The notes: generated from the sequence alone by a model not told the origin. A stretch of DNA of 64,000 nucleotides from Streptomyces graminofaciens (GCF_030294945.1 NZ_AP018448.1:4432001-4496000); one strand, 5' to 3'; shown: positions 18,274 to 27,462, counted from the first letter of the stretch. A program made the numbers and translations.

Positions 18274-20847
18274 CTAGCCGACGACCCGGCCCAGCTCGAT
18301 CCTGTCGATGTTCGGGGCCCATGCGCCCGCGTTGCCGAACGTCACCTTGTTGGCGCCCTTCCTCAGGTCGACCGGGACGCCCACGGTCCAGTAGTCGTCC
18401 CAGCTCCAGGTGTTCTTGAAGGTGACCCTGCGCGGCTCGGCGGCCCCGACGGTGATGTCCGCCGTACGGGACATGATGTCGGTGTTGTAGGCGTGGCCGT
18501 TGTCGCGGCGGTCGTTGTGGGCGTAGTGGACGACGAGGACGTAGCGGCCGGCCCTGGGCGCGTCCACCGTGAACTCGGCGGTGCTGGTGGGGCTGTTGCC
18601 GAGCCATCCGATGTACGAGCCGGCGGAGGCGTACGCCGAGTCGACGAGCTTGGCGCCGCCCGCGAGGACCGCCGAGGCGCCCTCGTAGGAGAGCGTGCCC
18701 TTCGCCGAGCCGTCGCCCGAGATGTGCAGGGAGCGGACGGCGGCGTGCTTGGCGGTCACGGCGACGCGGTTGTTGCCTGCGACGAGGTACAGCCGCAGCG
18801 GCCGGCTGGGTGCCGCCGCGACCGTCTCGCCGTGCAGTGCGAGCCGCACCGGCGCCGACGCCCGCGACACCACCGTGTAGTAGCCGTCGCGCGGGGCGTA
18901 CACGTCGAAGACGGCCTTGTCACCGGAGCGCAGGACGAGGGCGCCGGTGCCGACACCGGCCGACGAGGAGTAGTCGTACGACGGCTTCCCGCTGATGTCG
19001 GCGAGCGTGGCCTCGTAGGAGGCGGCGGGCGTGGTGGTGCGGGCGGTGAGGTCGATGCGGTCGAGGGTGACCTCGGTGTCGCCCTTGGCGAGGGTCAGCC
19101 GGTGGGTGCCCGCCGGGAGTTCGACGGTGACGTCCTTCTTGGCGCGGTAGGTCCAGTTCTCGGTGGACGGGTAGGTGACCGTGACCGGGGCGCCGCCGTC
19201 GATCGACAGCTTCTGGGTGGCCGGGGTGCCGGACTGGTTGCCGTACAGGATCGCGAGGTCGTACGTGCCGTCCGCCGGGACGGACACCGTGAACTCGACC
19301 TTGCTGCTCGCGGTGTTGAGCGAGCCGACGTCCTTGGTGCCGGAGGCCGCGTAGCCGTTGGCGTTGCTCACCGTGCCCTGGGTGTAGACCTTGCCGTCGG
19401 TGATGGCGGCGTCCTCGGCCTCGTAGGAGGCGGACCAGGGGACGGACGCGGCCGACGGGGTGCCGGAGCCGCCGGGGGTGAGGACGATCCGGTAGGCGGA
19501 CATCTTGTGCAGGCCGCGCAGCGGGACGGTCACCGTGCCGTCGTCCGCGACCTTCACCTTCGTACGGGCGAGGACGCGCGGGGCGGCGTGCTGTCCCTCG
19601 TAACCGGTCCAATCGGTTACGGCGACGGTCGCGGTGACCGTACGGCCGAACACGGCCCGGGGGACGTGCTGGATCGCCACGTCCGTGTCCGCCGCGGAGC
19701 CACCGAGCAGGACCTGGGCCTGGCGGCGGGAGGTGTCGAGGGAGGCGAGGCCCTGGAGGGTGTCGATGGTGTTCGCCTGCGGCGGGGTCACCTTGACGGT
19801 GTCGCCGGTCAGTCCCGCGTACCAGCGGAAGAACCACCAGCCGCCGTTCGGGATGTTGGAGCGGACGACGTTGCCGTCCAGGTTGCCGGCGGCGTCCCAG
19901 TAGGCCTGGTTGGCGTACACCTTGTTGCGCTCGAACATCGAGACCCACTGGACGAGCTGGCCGGGGACGGACAGGTCGCGGCGGTTGGCGTACTCGTCGA
20001 TGTTGATCGTGAGCGGGTCTATCCCCAACTGCCGTTCGATCGCACGGTAATTGTCGTAGTGACCCTGGAAGTCGCGCAGCGAACCCGAGCCCAGCTCGTG
20101 CCAGGTCATGATCTGCGGAAGGACGTTCTCGCGCTTGGCGAAGGCGAGGAAGTCGGTGATCAGGCGGGAGTGGTAGCCGGACTCGTTCGGGCCCGCGATG
20201 CGCGCGTCCGGGTCGATCGCGCGGATGCGCTGGAAGACCGTCTTCCAGTCCTTGAGGAACCGGTCGCGGTTGGCCTCGTACTTCGACTGGTCGGAGGCGT
20301 TGAGGCCGTACCAGATCAGATCGGGTTCGTTGAAGGGGATGTAGACGAAACGGTCGCTGTTCGGGGCGGCCGAGACCTCCTTGGCGATCTTGTCGACCTT
20401 GGGGAGGTAGTCCTCGATGCCGAGGTCGTCGTACGGCCACTTGGGATAGATGTCCTGCATCATCACCAGGACCTCGCCGCCGCCGCTGCGGAAGAAGGAC
20501 TTGGCGACCGTCAGCGCGTCACCGTTGGGGTGCTGGGCGCCGCCCTCCGGCTTCTGCGAGATGCTGGTGATCTTCAGGGGCGCGAGGGCCGCGTCGCTGG
20601 GCACGCCGTCGTCGCTGAGTCCGTAGAGCGCCCCGTTGGCTCCGCGCAGCACCGGGCCCTCGGAGGCCGAGAGGTCGACGGTGAGACGCTGTGGATCGGC
20701 GGCGGCTGCCGCGGACGATCCGGTGGCGGGGAGGGTGCCTGCCATTGCGGTGACTCCAAGTAGGGCGGTGACCAGGGCGATTCTGGTGCGGGATCTCGTA
20801 CGTGTGCGGTTGCTGGTACGGGTTCGCGTGCGGGTGGGGGTGATCAC
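18274..20847 (-). CDS. Secreted clan GH-A-like glycoside hydrolase with CBM35-type modules
   Basis: An 857-residue exported enzyme. The signal peptide has an unusual arginine-threonine n-region (TPTRTRTRTSNRTRTR) before ALVTALLGVTAMAGTL. The catalytic part has YIPFNEPDLIWY (candidate acid/base Glu174) and INIDEYANRR (candidate nucleophile Glu285), the two-glutamate pattern of GH39-like clan GH-A enzymes; the exact family is not certain. After a beta domain come CBM35-like modules (SYEAEDAAITDGKVYTQG and later SYEATLADISGKPSYDYSSS, TLSYEGASAVLAGGAKLVDS). GTG 20847 has GGAGG nine bases upstream. It is the last gene of the transporter operon, 16 bases after the second permease, so its products probably feed that transporter. 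Confidence 0.75.
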   Translation of the reverse strand: MITPTRTRTRTSNRTRTRSRTRIALVTALLGVTAMAGTLPATGSSAAAAADPQRLTVDLSASEGPVLRGANGALYGLSDDGVPSDAALAPLKITSISQKPEGGAQHPNGDALTVAKSFFRSGGGEVLVMMQDIYPKWPYDDLGIEDYLPKVDKIAKEVSAAPNSDRFVYIPFNEPDLIWYGLNASDQSKYEANRDRFLKDWKTVFQRIRAIDPDARIAGPNESGYHSRLITDFLAFAKRENVLPQIMTWHELGSGSLRDFQGHYDNYRAIERQLGIDPLTINIDEYANRRDLSVPGQLVQWVSMFERNKVYANQAYWDAAGNLDGNVVRSNIPNGGWWFFRWYAGLTGDTVKVTPPQANTIDTLQGLASLDTSRRQAQVLLGGSAADTDVAIQHVPRAVFGRTVTATVAVTDWTGYEGQHAAPRVLARTKVKVADDGTVTVPLRGLHKMSAYRIVLTPGGSGTPSAASVPWSASYEAEDAAITDGKVYTQGTVSNANGYAASGTKDVGSLNTASSKVEFTVSVPADGTYDLAILYGNQSGTPATQKLSIDGGAPVTVTYPSTENWTYRAKKDVTVELPAGTHRLTLAKGDTEVTLDRIDLTARTTTPAASYEATLADISGKPSYDYSSSAGVGTGALVLRSGDKAVFDVYAPRDGYYTVVSRASAPVRLALHGETVAAAPSRPLRLYLVAGNNRVAVTAKHAAVRSLHISGDGSAKGTLSYEGASAVLAGGAKLVDSAYASAGSYIGWLGNSPTSTAEFTVDAPRAGRYVLVVHYAHNDRRDNGHAYNTDIMSRTADITVGAAEPRRVTFKNTWSWDDYWTVGVPVDLRKGANKVTFGNAGAWAPNIDRIELGRVVG

Positions 20848-20863
20848 TCTGCTGGACCTCCAG

Positions 20864-21694
20864 TCATTTGACGGCTCCACTGGTGATTCCGGACACGATC
20901 TTGCGCTGGCCGACGAGGAACACGGCGACCATCGGCAGGCTCATCACCACGACGTACGCGAAGACGAGATGCCAGTTGTTGAGATAGAGCTGGGCGCTGG
21001 CGACCTTGTAGAGGCCCAGCGGGAGCGTGGCCCGCTCGCCGCCGCCAAGCACGAAGAAGGCGTAGAAGATGTCGCTCCAGGCGTAGAGCATCACCATGAT
21101 CGTCGCGGTGGCGATGACCGGTCTGAGCAGGGGAAGGACGATCCGGACGAAGATCCGGGACGGCTTCGCCCCGTCGATCCGGGCGGCCTCCTCCAGCTCC
21201 ATCGGGATGGACCGGATGAAGCCGGTCATGAAGAAGATGGAGGTGGAGAGGTACATGCCGGTGTAGACGGCGATCATTCCCGGCCGGGTGCCGGCCAGGC
21301 CCAGCTGCCGCAGCTCCATCACGATGGTGATGACGGCGGGCGGCAGCAGCAGTCCGCTGATGCAGAGCGCGTACGCCGCCGAGACCAGCCTGGACCTGCG
21401 GCGCGCGAAGACCCAGGCGGCGCCCGCGCCCAGGATCAGCACGAGGACCACCGAGGGGACGACGACGAGCAGGGAGTTGAGGAGGCCGCGCAGCATCTCG
21501 CCCTGGCCGACGGCGTCGTCGTAGTTGCTGCCCGGCTGCCAGTGCGCCGGCAGGTCGAGGTTGGGCTTGATGGCCTCCGCCTGCGGTTTGGCGGAGGTGA
21601 CGAGGACCAGCCAGAGGGGGACGCCGACGGCGAGGCCGGCGAGGAGGAGAACCAGGGCCGGTCGGCCGTACCGCCAGAGGACGGAAGGGCTCAC
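20864..21694 (-). CDS. Carbohydrate ABC transporter permease (MalG type)
   Basis: A 276-residue inner-membrane subunit of a CUT1 sugar importer. It has six expected helices (ALVLLLAGLAVGVPLWLVLV at the start, VVLVLILGAGAAWVFARR, and others) and the EAA loop MELEEAARIDGAKPSRIFVRIVLPLLRP that contacts the ATPase. The GTG at 21694 overlaps the stop of the partner permease by GTGA. No ATPase gene is nearby; in Streptomyces the shared ATPase MsiK often serves such systems. Confidence 0.92.
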   Translation of the reverse strand: MSPSVLWRYGRPALVLLLAGLAVGVPLWLVLVTSAKPQAEAIKPNLDLPAHWQPGSNYDDAVGQGEMLRGLLNSLLVVVPSVVLVLILGAGAAWVFARRRSRLVSAAYALCISGLLLPPAVITIVMELRQLGLAGTRPGMIAVYTGMYLSTSIFFMTGFIRSIPMELEEAARIDGAKPSRIFVRIVLPLLRPVIATATIMVMLYAWSDIFYAFFVLGGGERATLPLGLYKVASAQLYLNNWHLVFAYVVVMSLPMVAVFLVGQRKIVSGITSGAVK

Positions 21695-22614
21695 AGGAGC
21701 TGCTCCCTTCGCCGCAGGCCCACGACCAGCGGGACCGCCACCGCGACCACCACCAGGAAGAGAACGAGGCTCATCGCGGAGGCCTGGGCGTAAAGGCCCT
21801 GTCCGAAGACTCGGAACATGTAGATGTTGAAGACCTCGGTGGAACCCGCGGGCCCGCCGCCCGTCGTGGCCTGCACGATGTCGAAGGTGTTCATCGAGCC
21901 GATGAGCGCCGTGGTGACGTTGAAGGTGAGGGCGGGCGCGAGCATCGGCCAGCGCACCGACCAGAACGTCCGCCAGGGCCCGGCGCCGTCCATCCGGGCC
22001 GCTTCCAGCATGTCGCCGGGGATGCCCTTCAGCCCCGCCAGATAGATCAGCATCGACAGGCCCATCCACTTCCAGCCGTGGATGAGGGTGACGAGAACGA
22101 GTGTCCAGGTCGTCGAGCCCAGCCAGGGGACGTCCGCGCCGAGCACGGAGTTGACGGCGCCGTCCTGGTCGAGGAGGGCCTGGAAGACGTAACCGGTGGC
22201 GAGGGCCGAGATCAGCACCGGGAGGAAGAAGACGGCACGGAAGAAGCGGTTGAAGCGGGTGTCGTCCTCCAGCAGCAGCGCCAGCACCAGCCCGAAGCCG
22301 TTCTGGAAGAGCGCCGCCAGCAGGGCGTAGAGGAGGGTCGTGCGGATGGCCCGGACGAGGGTGCCGTCGTCGGCGATGGTCCTGAAGTTGTCGAGGCCGG
22401 CGAAGGCGATGTCCGGGTGGTACGAGGACCAGTCGGTGAACGGGTAGTAGAAGTTGAGCAGGTTGGGCACCAGGAAGAAGCCCGCGAAGACGACGACCGC
22501 GGGGAGCGCGAACCACCAGGGGTGGTGCACGGCGGCGCGCGGGAGCCGTCCGACGGCCTTGGGTGCGCCCGTCACGGCGGGCTGCTTACGTGTACGTACG
22601 ACCGTGTCCGCCAT
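21691..22614 (-). CDS. Carbohydrate ABC transporter permease (MalF type)
   Basis: A 307-residue inner-membrane permease paired with the MalG-type subunit downstream. A long cytoplasmic N-terminus leads to HPWWFALPAVVVFAGFFLVP; the EAA loop is GDMLEAARMDGAGPWRTFWSVRWPML. The ATG at 22614 is two bases after the stop of the binding-protein gene, so the three transport genes form one tight operon. Substrate is inferred only from neighbours (a galactosidase and a CBM35 hydrolase). Confidence 0.92.
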   Translation of the reverse strand: MADTVVRTRKQPAVTGAPKAVGRLPRAAVHHPWWFALPAVVVFAGFFLVPNLLNFYYPFTDWSSYHPDIAFAGLDNFRTIADDGTLVRAIRTTLLYALLAALFQNGFGLVLALLLEDDTRFNRFFRAVFFLPVLISALATGYVFQALLDQDGAVNSVLGADVPWLGSTTWTLVLVTLIHGWKWMGLSMLIYLAGLKGIPGDMLEAARMDGAGPWRTFWSVRWPMLAPALTFNVTTALIGSMNTFDIVQATTGGGPAGSTEVFNIYMFRVFGQGLYAQASAMSLVLFLVVVAVAVPLVVGLRRREQLL

Positions 22615-22616
22615 GG

Positions 22617-23942
22617 CTAGAAACCGGGCGCGCCCTGGGCCTTGGCCACCTGCGCGAACTGGTCCTGGATGGCCTGGGCGACCTGCTGCGGGCTCTTCTT
22701 GTCGTAGAGCATGTCGGCGAGGTACAGGTGCGTGTCGGGGGCGACGATCGCCTTGGCCTGGAAGACGCCGATGGCGGTGGGCAAGGCCGCGACCTGGTCC
22801 TTCGACGTCTGCGGGAGCCCCTCCGGAGTGGGTACGGACGGCTGCACGGACGGGATCTTCATCGTCTTGATGTAGTCGGCGTAGTCCGGGCCGAGCCAGA
22901 AGGCGAGGAACTGCCGGGCCGCGTTCTGCCGCTTGTCGTCACCGGTCCTGAAGGCGACGACGCCGTTGGTCTGGTCGGGCGAGTACAGGCCGGTGGCCGA
23001 GGAGTTGGCGATCGGGAACCAGCCGATCTTCTTGTCGATCTCGGCGGTGGAGTACTTGGCCTGCAGCTGGCTCTGGAAGGAGGTGACGTTGAGGACCATG
23101 CCGGCCTCGCCCTTCCACAGCGCGTCGGCCTGCCCGGTGAACGTGCCCGTCCTGTAGTTCTTCTGGGCGAGCCCGGCGTCGAGCAGCTTCTCCTTGTACT
23201 TCTTGATCGCGCCGACGACGACCGGGTCGGTCCACTTCTCCTTGTTCTCGTTCAGCCCGGCCCACCACTGCTTGTCGAGGTCCGTGAGCTGGATCTGCAT
23301 CTGCCACTGCAACGGCCACTTGTCGCCGCCGGCCTCGTAGAAGGCGGCCGCGTCGGTCTTGTCGATGACCTTGTGGCCGAGGGCGAGCAGCTCGTCGTAC
23401 GACTTGGGGAAGTCCTTCTCGCTCAGCCCGGCCTTCTTGAAGACGTCCTTGTTGTAGTAGACGCCGAGCATGGCGGGGGTGGTGACGATGGCCGCGTACC
23501 GCTTGCCGTCGATGACGCCCAGCGACTTCTCCGTGTCGCCCAGCTTGGAGACCCACTCCTCCTTGTCGAGGGTGAGGAGGTTCTGCTTCGGCTGGATGAA
23601 GGGGAGCGTGGAGATGGACGGCTGCCAGAACATCAGATCGGGGCGGTCGCCGGAGGCCAGCTTGGTCGGCACGTTCGACTCGTAGGGGTCCGGGACCGCC
23701 TGGGTCTCCACCTCGGCACCGGTGGCCTTCTCGAAGGCCTCGACGACCTGCTTGGGCGCGCCCACCGTGTTCTGCGCGGTCCACATCGTCAGCTTCACGC
23801 CGTCGAGCCGGGCGGTGGGGTCGACGGCGGTCTGCTTCGCGTCCGAGGCCCCGGAGTCACCGGCGGTGGGGTCACTGCACGCGGTGGCGGCCAGGCCCAC
23901 AGCGCATATGAGGGCCAGGGCGGGGAGGGCTCTTGTCTTCAT
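22617..23942 (-). CDS. Sugar-binding lipoprotein of the ABC transporter
   Basis: A 441-residue extracellular solute-binding protein of the family 1 (MalE-like) type. The lipoprotein signal is MKTRALPALALICAVGLAAT with the lipobox AATAC. The mature part shows KLTMWTAQNTVGAPKQVVEAFEKATG, DLMFWQPSISTLPFI and a C-terminal ADMLYDKKSPQQVAQAIQDQFAQV. It captures an oligosaccharide and presents it to the two downstream permeases. GAAAGGCG lies before the ATG at 23942. The LacI-type regulator gene is 77 bases upstream in the same direction, so the whole set may be one transcript. Confidence 0.92.
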   Translation of the reverse strand: MKTRALPALALICAVGLAATACSDPTAGDSGASDAKQTAVDPTARLDGVKLTMWTAQNTVGAPKQVVEAFEKATGAEVETQAVPDPYESNVPTKLASGDRPDLMFWQPSISTLPFIQPKQNLLTLDKEEWVSKLGDTEKSLGVIDGKRYAAIVTTPAMLGVYYNKDVFKKAGLSEKDFPKSYDELLALGHKVIDKTDAAAFYEAGGDKWPLQWQMQIQLTDLDKQWWAGLNENKEKWTDPVVVGAIKKYKEKLLDAGLAQKNYRTGTFTGQADALWKGEAGMVLNVTSFQSQLQAKYSTAEIDKKIGWFPIANSSATGLYSPDQTNGVVAFRTGDDKRQNAARQFLAFWLGPDYADYIKTMKIPSVQPSVPTPEGLPQTSKDQVAALPTAIGVFQAKAIVAPDTHLYLADMLYDKKSPQQVAQAIQDQFAQVAKAQGAPGF

Positions 23943-24019
23943 CGTGCGCCTTTCGCCTTTCAAGAACGGGTGGTTCAGGGCAGGGCAGGATGCGGAACGA
24001 CTGTGCTCGTACGGGGTGT

Positions 24020-25057
24020 TCAGGCCTTGGCGGGCGGTGGCGCCGAGCTCTCCCGCACCACCAGTTCCGGTACGGACACCGGGTGCGGGGCGACCTGCGC
24101 GGACTCCTCCAGCACGCCGTGCAGCAGGGCGAACGCGGAGCGGCCGAGGCCCGTGAAGTCCAGGCGTACGGTCGTCAGGGACGGGGTCAGATAGGCGGAG
24201 TGCGGGGCGTCGTCGAAGCCGGCCACGCTGACCTCGCCGGGTACGGCACGACCGGTCTCGTGCAGGGCCCGCAGCACACCGAGGGCGAGGTCGTCGTTGC
24301 CGCAGAGGATCGCGGTGACGGAGGGGTCCTTCGCCAGCCGCAGCCCCGCCGTGTGACCGCCCGCCGGGCCCCAGCTGCCCTGCACCGGACGGGGTTCGGG
24401 CGCTCCGGCCTCCTTCAGCGCCTGACGCCAGCCGCTGGTGCGGGCGCTGGTGCGCCGGGTGCTGGACGGGATGGCGACGTAGTGCACGGTCTCGTGGCCG
24501 AGGGAGAGCAGGTGCCGGGTGGCCTCGTAGGCGGCCTCGCGGTCGTCCGTCCACACCCAGGGGCGGTCGCCGCCGGGCGGGGTGGCCGGGGTCTCGACCA
24601 CGCCGACGACCGGCAGCTCGGCGGGGACGGCGGCGAGGGCCCCGACACCGGCCGGATCGTAGGCGATCACGATCAGACCGCCGCCCGCGTCGGCGGCCCG
24701 CTGCACCTCGGCGGCGACGGCGGCCTCGTCCGCCGACTCCAGCACTCCGATCCCGACCGCGTACGACGCCGCCCGGGCCGCCTCCTCGATGCCCTGGAGG
24801 ATCGAGGCGTAGCCGTGGTGGGTGGTGTTGGCGGTGAGCACGGTCACGGCCCGGCTGCGGCCGCTGGCCAGCGCGAGCGCGGTGGCGTTGCGGCGAAAGC
24901 CCAGCTCGTCGATGGCGGCCAGCACCCGCTCTCGGGTGGACGGCTTGACGCTGGGATGGCCGTTGATCACCCGCGAGACCGTCTGGTACGACACCCCGGC
25001 GGCGGTCGCCACGTCCCTGATGCTCGCCGGGCGCCTTGTGTGACCGGTCACATTCAT
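24020..25057 (-). CDS. LacI-family regulator of the galacto-oligosaccharide island
   Basis: A 345-residue regulator: helix-turn-helix ASIRDVATAAGVSYQTVSRVINGH near the start, then hinge ATALALASGRSRAVTVLT and a sugar-binding domain ending VVRESSAPPPAKA. The frame is open to GTG 25114. ATG 25057 (MNVTGHTRRPAS) is preferred because it places conserved sequence close to the start, though no Shine-Dalgarno is visible, so the mRNA may be leaderless. Two TGTGACCGGTCACA palindromes flank this start, one upstream and one within codons 2-6. It sits between the transporter genes and the divergent GH36 gene, the usual place for their repressor. Confidence 0.88.
   Translation of the reverse strand: MNVTGHTRRPASIRDVATAAGVSYQTVSRVINGHPSVKPSTRERVLAAIDELGFRRNATALALASGRSRAVTVLTANTTHHGYASILQGIEEAARAASYAVGIGVLESADEAAVAAEVQRAADAGGGLIVIAYDPAGVGALAAVPAELPVVGVVETPATPPGGDRPWVWTDDREAAYEATRHLLSLGHETVHYVAIPSSTRRTSARTSGWRQALKEAGAPEPRPVQGSWGPAGGHTAGLRLAKDPSVTAILCGNDDLALGVLRALHETGRAVPGEVSVAGFDDAPHSAYLTPSLTTVRLDFTGLGRSAFALLHGVLEESAQVAPHPVSVPELVVRESSAPPPAKA
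25039..25052. promoter_or_regulatory. LacI operator inside the start of the regulator gene
   Basis: TGTGACCGGTCACA, a perfect 14-bp palindrome, overlaps the codons for Val-Thr-Gly-His just after the proposed start. Confidence 0.75.
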
Positions 25058-25065
25058 GTCAGGAT

Positions 25066-25079
25066 TGTGACCGGTCACA
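25066..25079. promoter_or_regulatory. LacI operator in the divergent LacI/GH36 region
   Basis: An exact second copy of TGTGACCGGTCACA, 27 bp (centre to centre) from the first, upstream of both the LacI gene and the GH36 gene. The pair could hold two dimers on nearly the same face of the helix. Confidence 0.78.
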
Positions 25080-25140
25080 CAGGAGTCGTCAAGAGACCGT
25101 AACGAGGGATTCACTCGAGCCGCCCAGGAAGGGAAGCGTC

Positions 25141-27456
25141 TTGACTTCAGCGAGGACCACGAGCTCCGACTCCCCGCACATCGCGTTCACTTGGGGGCAC
25201 TCGGCGCTGGAGGCCGCGTTCGCCACCGCTGCCGACGGGACCCTGCGGCTGGTTCGGCTGGGCCTCCCCCACTCCCCACTTCGTTCGAGCAGGGGGACTC
25301 CCATCGGCGCCCCCGATCCCGAAGTCGCGCTCCCGTTGGTCGAGTTGACCGCTGTCGGCCATGGGAGCGGCTGGTCCGGGCCGCGTTTCACCGGTACGGC
25401 CTTCGGCGCCCGGCTCGCGTACCGGGGTCACTGCGTCGGCAGTCGCCCCGGCTGGGAGTGGCTGACTGTCGAACTCCACGACCCGGCAACGCAGTTGACC
25501 GCCTTCGTCGAGCTGTCCTCGCCCGCCGGGATCCCGGTGCTGCGCTCCCGGGTCCGCCTCCGCAACGACGGCACGGAACCCCTCGTCGTCCAGTCCGTCA
25601 GCAGCCTGCTGCTCGGCGGGCTGCCCTCCCCCGACGCGCTCGAAGTGCACCGGGCTCGCAACGACTGGCTCGCGGAGTGCCGTTGGTACGCCGAGCCGCT
25701 GCGCGACACGGTCGCCGACATCAGCGTGGACGTCCACCAGCACGACAGCCGGGCCGCCCTCACCCTCACCGGGCGCGGCAGCTGGCCCACCGACGGCCAT
25801 CTGCCGATGGGCGCGTTGACGGAACGGGGCGGCGGCCGGGTGTGGCTGTGGCAGGTGGAGTCACCGGCCGGCTGGCGCTGGGACCTGGGGGAACGCGCGC
25901 ACGGCACATATCTCGCCCTGAACGGTCCGACGGACGCCGAGCACCAGTGGCGGGTACGACTGGCGCCGGGTGCGGAGTACACGACGGTGGCGGGGGTGGT
26001 GGCTCTGGGCTCAGGACAAGGGGCGGGGGTCGAGGCCGGGTCGGGGTCCGGGGCGGGCTCCGAGGCCGGATTCGCGTCCGGGTCCGGGTCCGGGGCGGGC
26101 TCGGGCTCGGGATCCCGGTTCGGCTCCGGCTCCGGCGCCGGGTTCGGCTCCGGGTTCGGCTCCGGGTTCGACGACGCGTGGGCCGCCCTCACCTCGTACC
26201 GCCGTGCCCTACGCCGTCCGCATCCGGACCACGCCACCCTCCCCGTGGTCTTCAACGACTACATGAACACCCTCATGGGCGACCCGACCACGCAGAAGCT
26301 GCTGCCGCTGATCGACGCGGCGGCGAGCGCGGGCGCGGAGGTCTTCTGCATCGACTCCGGCTGGTACGACGACTCGGTGGACGGCGGCTGGTGGGACAGC
26401 GTGGGCGAGTGGCTGCCGTCGCCGCGCCGCTTCCCCGGCAGCGGATCAGGGGACAGAGCCGACAGCGGCATCCGGGCCGTCCTGGACCGTATCCGGGAGC
26501 GCGGCATGGTGCCCGGTCTGTGGCTGGAGCCCGAGGTCGTCGGCGTGCGCAGTCCGGTCGCGGCCGGACTCCCGCCCGAGGCCTTCTTCCAACGCGACGG
26601 TGTGCGCCTCGCCGAGCAGGGCCGTCATCAGCTCGACCTCCGTCACCCGGCCGCCCGTGCCCATCTCGACAAGACGGTGGACCGGATCGTCGGCGACTGG
26701 GGCGTGGGCTATCTGAAGCTCGACTACAACATCGTGGTCGACCCGGGCACCTGCGCCCCCGGCGACCTCTCCCCCGGTGCCGGACTCCTCGGTCACGCCC
26801 ACGCCTACCTGGACTGGCTGTCCGACATCCTGGACCGCCACCCCGGTCTGGTGGTCGAGAACTGCGCCTCCGGCGGTATGCGCATGGACGGCGCCACCCT
26901 GGCCGTGGCCCAGCTCCAGTCCATCAGCGACCAGCAGGACCCGCTCCGCTTCCCGCCCATCGCCGCCGCCGCGCCCACCGCGGTCCCCCCGGAACAGGGC
27001 GCCGTCTGGGCCTATCCGCAGCCCGACCACGACGACGACCTGATCACCTTCACCCTGGGCGGCGCCCTCCTCGGCCGCATCCACCTCTCGGGCCACCTCA
27101 ACCGCATGACCGCACACCAACTCGGTCTCGTACGCGACGCGTTGAACACCTACAAGTCGATCCGTGGCGATCTCGCACGCGCCCTGCCCTTCTGGCCGCT
27201 CGGCCTGCCGGGCTGGACGGACGCGTGGCCGGCGCTGGGGCTCAGGGTGCCGGACGGGCCGTCGTACGTGTCGGTGTGGCGGCGCGGCGGGGAGGCCGAA
27301 CTGCTGCTTCCGATCGGGCACTTGGCCGGTCGGAGGATCGGTGCGAAGGTCCTGCACGGGTCGGGCTCGGCGGCCTGGGACGGGGACGCGCTGCGTGTGT
27401 CACTGCCGCGGACGCCGGGTGTACTGCTGGTCCGCCTCACCGTCCAGGAAGGGTGA
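25141..27456 (+). CDS. GH36 alpha-galactosidase
   Basis: A 771-residue cytoplasmic retaining alpha-galactosidase. Family landmarks are VVFNDYMNTLMGDPTTQKLL, FCIDSGWYDD, the nucleophile Asp528 in YLKLDYN, NCASGGMRMDG, and the acid/base Asp597 in ISDQQDP. The start is a TTG at 25141 behind AGGAAGGGA. Two odd insertions stand out: a REP-like palindrome read through as coding near residues 42-56, and a run of about 50 Gly/Ser-rich residues (26011-26170) in the loop before the catalytic barrel. It is divergent from the LacI gene and probably induced with the transporter. Confidence 0.92.
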   Translation: MTSARTTSSDSPHIAFTWGHSALEAAFATAADGTLRLVRLGLPHSPLRSSRGTPIGAPDPEVALPLVELTAVGHGSGWSGPRFTGTAFGARLAYRGHCVGSRPGWEWLTVELHDPATQLTAFVELSSPAGIPVLRSRVRLRNDGTEPLVVQSVSSLLLGGLPSPDALEVHRARNDWLAECRWYAEPLRDTVADISVDVHQHDSRAALTLTGRGSWPTDGHLPMGALTERGGGRVWLWQVESPAGWRWDLGERAHGTYLALNGPTDAEHQWRVRLAPGAEYTTVAGVVALGSGQGAGVEAGSGSGAGSEAGFASGSGSGAGSGSGSRFGSGSGAGFGSGFGSGFDDAWAALTSYRRALRRPHPDHATLPVVFNDYMNTLMGDPTTQKLLPLIDAAASAGAEVFCIDSGWYDDSVDGGWWDSVGEWLPSPRRFPGSGSGDRADSGIRAVLDRIRERGMVPGLWLEPEVVGVRSPVAAGLPPEAFFQRDGVRLAEQGRHQLDLRHPAARAHLDKTVDRIVGDWGVGYLKLDYNIVVDPGTCAPGDLSPGAGLLGHAHAYLDWLSDILDRHPGLVVENCASGGMRMDGATLAVAQLQSISDQQDPLRFPPIAAAAPTAVPPEQGAVWAYPQPDHDDDLITFTLGGALLGRIHLSGHLNRMTAHQLGLVRDALNTYKSIRGDLARALPFWPLGLPGWTDAWPALGLRVPDGPSYVSVWRRGGEAELLLPIGHLAGRRIGAKVLHGSGSAAWDGDALRVSLPRTPGVLLVRLTVQEG
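25263..25306. repeat. REP-like element within the GH36 coding sequence
   Basis: CCTCCCCCACTCCCCACTTC then GTTCGAGCAGGGGGACTCCC resembles the intergenic element at 4018-4061. It is translated in frame as PHSPLRSSRGTPIG. Confidence 0.6.
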
Positions 27457-27462
27457 CGCGGA

